Below, piece after piece: positions 60,297-64,000 of a stretch of 64,000 nt of DNA. The position numbers and the translations under genes are program-made. The notes beneath the pieces are model-generated. The model was not told where the DNA came from. It worked only from the letters and a program-made list of their open reading frames with translations, and did no database searches. Numbering within the stretch: position 1 is the stretch's first letter; every line of letters begins with the position of its first letter. This DNA is from Petunia secreta (Eukaryota; Streptophyta; Magnoliopsida; Solanales; Solanaceae): the NCBI GenBank assembly GCA_029990175.1, contig JARKIP010000064.1, forward strand, positions 14,712,001 through 14,776,000, read 5' to 3'.

Positions 60297-61410
60297 GACC
60301 CCTTCTAGAACTCTCTATGGTTTGTCAATCTTTATAATTTTAAAATTAAATGATTGATACGAAAAGAATCCGTGGCACGAAATTAGATCGTGAATTTAAG
60401 CCACAATATGAAAAGGCTAAAGAAGTGAGGTCACAATCCTTATTCATATCAAACCAATATTTGGTGCTATTTTCCTCATCAAATAAAAAGTTGCCATGTG
60501 CACCTTATTGATACCTTATTAGAAAGATGTCAATCATTCCTGCATTTCTTTTGTCATGAATGACTGAAGAAGATGAACTTTCTGTATATTTGTGAAAGTT
60601 AAATATTCATAAATCTACTTAAATTAGTACAACTGCCTATGGTAATTTCTTTTAATAGAAGTGTCCATGATTTTTGTAGCATTAGGAGACTGGCCAATTA
60701 TATGTGGTAGGTGAATTTGATTTTCACAATAGGCTTTAACTGAAGCTCGGAATTTAATTGACTTGATAATTTTATGAATAAATACAGGTCGTTGATGAAA
60801 AATCGTGATTTGAACTATTGTGAGGATCTAAAACTTGTCATTCAATCTCATATGCTAGTCGATGTCCTTAGAATGAACAATGTTTCTTTTTTCTTTCATT
60901 CTTTTGAATTGATTTGTCTAATTGATTCGTATTTGAATTGGAATGACTAACCATAAAGGATTTATTATCGAAAATAGTTGTTTTCAAATTTGAACTTAAA
61001 ACCTTGCCTAGTGCAAAGAAACATTGTCATCACAACACATTCTTAGCTTGGTGACTAACCATAAAGGATTCATTATCGAACATGGTTTTTTTTTTTTTTT
61101 TTTTTTTGGGGTATTTTTCATCACGGAGTGTACTATTAACAAACCAAATTATGTATAATAAACATCCATACAATTGATGAATGTCAATCCCTTCTAGAAC
61201 TCTCTCTAGTTACGAAATATTTTATTATTAATGATTGATACGAAGATTTGAAGCTTAAATATGAAATCCCAATATGAATTTAGGCCACAAAGGTAGTCAT
61301 AATTCTTATTCATATAGAACCAATTGGTGGTGCTTTTGTCCCCATCAAACCAAAAACTGCCATGTGCTCCCCATTGGTTGCCCACAGTGGATCAAAGATA
61401 TCAATCATTT
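60297..61410. repeat. ~220-260 bp block present twice, 0.9 kb apart
   Basis: The copy at about 60297-60560 and the copy at about 61187-61410 share CCCTTCTAGAACTCTCT, AATGATTGATACGAA, ATTCTTATTCATAT (CCTTATTCATAT) and TGCCATGTGC. A smaller duplication, GACTAACCATAAAGGATT, lies at 60944 and again at 61052. Non-coding. Confidence 0.7.
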
Positions 61411-62620
61411 CAGTTTGTCCAAAGATTAAAATCATATATCATGACGACAGTGTATATACATATAAAATTCTTTTTTATCTTGTCAATGTATTTTAATTTG
61501 TGATAAATTTAATTATTATATTATAGAATATTATTACGCGTATTACCTGCACGTATACTTTAAATTGTTGAAAAATAAATTTGTCTATCAAAAATAGCCT
61601 TTCCACTTTGATTGGGTAACATTTGCGTACATTTCACCCTTCTCAAATTCCACGTGTTGGATAACACGTTAAAAGTTTCTTAATCACACAGAAATATTGT
61701 TGTTGAAAGAATCAGGTGGTCAAATCTTAATTAATCTTGGAAGCATTTTGGGTGTTTGTCTTTATCATGGCCTAGTCTTAATCCTAGTTGATGGAATTTG
61801 AAATGAATCATTGGAATCCACTGAGCAGCAAATATTTTACAAAAGAAGAAGAAGAAGTTATGTTAGGTTTATTAGTTTTCTTGTTGAATAGTATATACTA
61901 TGGCATGACGTTTGGTATCCCTGTGTCACGTATGCATTCTTTAGATTTCTTGATTTACAAGTTTGAATACATCCACGAAGAAAATGATCAATGTACAATT
62001 AATGTAGTTGTTAAAATAATTAAGGCTAGTGTCATATAAATAATGTCGATTAAAACAACAAAAAATTGAGATCATAAGTCATTTAATTATCTTCAAAGCA
62101 TTAGTTCACACTTATTACGTTGGTATTTTGTTACTACTCTTTTTATAATCAAGATTTAAAATTTATTGATTCTCTTAATTCGAATTAGTATCGAATAATA
62201 CTTACTAAGAACGGGTGAAAAGCTTTATAAAGTTGTCAATTGTCAAAGTTGGAATTTGAAATCCCTAATAAAAAAGACGAAATCCCAACAATCCCACAAC
62301 ACATCTTGATAATTATTAGTAACTCATAAATATCTTTCTCCAATTGTGACTAAAATAATACCTAATTAAACAAAGAGGTGGCCAAAATTACTTGAACTAA
62401 ACAAACACGAAATTAACTGGCCATAGCAGCAGCCACGTTATCTATTTCCCTGGTCCCACTGTCACTCTGGCACTATTATCTGACCTGGCAACCCATTTTT
62501 TAATTCAAATTATATCCTTAAACTCCTAATAACCAATCATATCTACACAACACACCCATTATTTCACAAAAATTCCATATTTACCCCCATTACTTTTTTT
62601 TAAAAGAAGTGGGGTTGTTT
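61411..62620. other. AT-rich intergenic and upstream region
   Basis: No supported gene. The 83-codon frame at 61788-62039 has no homology I recognise, no splice context and ordinary AT-rich composition. The stretch includes the distal promoter of the gene starting at 63631. Confidence 0.4.
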
Positions 62621-62635
62621 AAATTCTTAGTATAA

Positions 62636-62645
62636 CTATAAATAC
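62636..62645 (+). promoter_or_regulatory. TATA box (CTATAAATAC)
   Basis: A good plant TATA match in ATAACTATAAATACATG, about 30 bp before a plausible transcription start near 62670. It precedes the leader exon of the gene whose ATG is at 63631; the leader is probably spliced from about 62703 to the TTGTAACAG acceptor at 63570. Confidence 0.5.
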
Positions 62646-63630
62646 ATGAAGTTTTGATTTTTACTTTTGAGTTTTCAAGTTATCTGCTCGTGGTATTATA
62701 CTGGGTATGTTGTTGTTGTCGTCGTCTTAAAAGTATTGCCTTTTGAATGAGTTTTTCTTGGTTCTGTGTGACTGAATCTTTTATCATCAAATGTTCCAAG
62801 TTTGATGGAGAAGGAAAGTTTTTAAGGTTCTTTCCATATTTAGATTCCCAAATTGGAAAGTCTCAAAAAGTTTCCTTTTTTATAGTATTCTTGAATTATC
62901 CTATAATTTGAGTTGAGTTGTATAAAAAGATTTGATTTTTTTTTTAATTTTATGAATGTTGTTGTTGTATGTTCTTAGTAGTTGAGCTAAATTCAGTTAT
63001 TTTTCAGGGTCTTAAGTGTTTTGTTGTTAAAACATGTCGCTTTGATTTTATGTTTATTTATGAGGAGTGTATCAAAAGATTTGATTTTTATGTTTTTTGA
63101 TATTCCAGGTTGTATAATTGAGCTAAATAGAGCTAATTTTTAGGTGGCCTATTTTTGGGGGGTTTTATTAGCTGTCAAATTATGAACCTTTGGTGTCAAA
63201 GTCAGAATTTGAACATGCTTGGAATGGTTTGATACTTTGATTGTTAATAAAAAGGAGAAGAATTTGAATTATGTATTTATGTTGCATATTTTTGTTTATC
63301 TCCTTGTAATTGAATGATGACAACAATTATAGGCCAGATTCATTTGAACAAGATCCCTATTTATTTGGGGTGGCTTTATCATAATTTAAAATTCCAGGTT
63401 TCTGGACTCTTGTGTGTGTTAACAAATACCAACTAGTATCTTTTTGGACCCCTTTTCTTGATATTGGCTTAAGCATTACATAGCTGCCATAATGCTTGTC
63501 TATTAAGAGAGTAATAATTACCAACAATCTTGATTGTGTTCATTTTCTTACCATGACTTTCTTGTAACAGGAACAAAGAACTCGTTTCTTTTCTATCTTC
63601 ATTAACTCTGCGGCCTGGATTTAGGAAGAT

Positions 63631-64000
63631 ATGGCCTTGACATTTACCAACCTATCATGGTTGCATTGGAGTGGAAAGCATCAAGAACCCAAAGGGTCAT
63701 CTTTTAACTCAACACCTGAATCAGGATTGTGGGAATTGGATACTTTAAAGTTTCCTCTCGACCGTAGGAGGAACATGCCCTCCTCATCTAGAAGGGTTAA
63801 TAAACGGAAATGGCAAAGTCGTGAGGAGCGAAAGATTGACAAAGAATATGATATCGTTATTGTACCATCGGATGGTGGATGTGTTTCAGGGTCTGAGTCT
63901 GATGATTCAGACTGGTCAGTTGGATGGTTGGAGCCTCATGGCCCTGGATTCCACAGTGACGATGATTCAGATGATAGTTTTGCTGTGCTTGTTCCTTGCT
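63631..64000 (+). CDS. conserved plant protein of unknown function, 5' part
   Basis: Open from an ATG with an in-frame TAG 9 bp upstream, running 123 codons off the right edge. Begins MALTFTNLSWLHWSGKHQEP. A basic middle (RRRNMPSSSRRVNKRKWQSR, EERKIDKEYD) precedes YDIVIVPSDGGCVSGSESDD and a Ser/Asp-rich acidic end (SDWSVGWLEPHGPGFHSDDD, SDDSFAVLVPC). The pattern (IVPSDGG-CVSGSESDDSDWS-GWLEPH-PGF) is one I recall as shared among uncharacterised proteins of many dicots. No catalytic domain, signal peptide or membrane segment is visible. The basic then acidic layout could suit a nuclear or scaffold protein, but that is speculation. Confidence 0.8.
   Translation, partial: MALTFTNLSWLHWSGKHQEPKGSSFNSTPESGLWELDTLKFPLDRRRNMPSSSRRVNKRKWQSREERKIDKEYDIVIVPSDGGCVSGSESDDSDWSVGWLEPHGPGFHSDDDSDDSFAVLVPC

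Noticed and set aside
61788..62039. 83-codon frame with a met-rich acidic start
   Set aside because: No recognised similarity, no supporting splice or promoter context; open frames of this size are common by chance.

Overview
This 64 kb window is plant nuclear DNA: AT-rich, with many-exon genes, GT-AG introns and about as much transposon sequence as genes. The transposons point to the nightshade family (Solanaceae). They include a tRNA-derived SINE resembling the TS/SolS type, 'GTCGTTTGG' and 'GCCTGTTTGG' terminal-repeat MITEs, RTE-type LINEs and a CTAG-ending Helitron. The species is not identified, and the family assignment is an inference from recalled repeat types.

Genes, left to right. 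(1) 379-2216 (+): the 3' part of an SVP/StMADS11-clade MADS-box gene, from the K-box to the stop, with a tandemly duplicated penultimate exon. (2) 7446-11912 (+): a 10-exon plant O-fucosyltransferase-like protein of 515 aa. (3) 12931-19082 (-): a 13-exon plastid MscS-like mechanosensitive channel (MSL2/3 type, 706 aa), convergent with gene 2. (4) 28811-38249 (+): a 27-exon kinesin-4 of KIN-4C/KIF4 type (1237 aa), with an N-terminal motor, long coiled coil and C-terminal cysteine cluster. (5) 39047-43831 (-): a 7-exon plastid argininosuccinate lyase (525 aa), convergent with gene 4. (6) 63631 to the window end (+): the start of a conserved plant protein of unknown function. Exon boundaries were set by hand; phases were followed across every junction and the exon lengths sum to a multiple of three in each complete gene.

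The spaces between genes are transposon-rich. 1-230 and 20-25 kb hold degraded RTE LINEs. 25.4-26.7 kb holds a 1,226-bp hAT element with a perfect 8-bp target duplication. 3-7 kb and 45-54 kb hold inverted-repeat elements whose interiors are short tandem repeats. 54.7-59.2 kb is a 4.5-kb non-autonomous Helitron in reverse orientation carrying a nested hAT MITE. SINEs sit in introns of the MSL and ASL genes.

The genes have unrelated housekeeping or developmental roles (flowering/meristem regulation, Golgi glycosylation, plastid osmoregulation, cytokinesis or wall transport, arginine synthesis) and form no cluster or pathway. I found no dramatic new system. The most unusual items are the duplicated in-frame MADS exon, the families of terminal-repeat elements filled with minisatellites, the array of splice-donor-like repeats before the kinesin start codon, and three GC-AG introns in two neighbouring genes.
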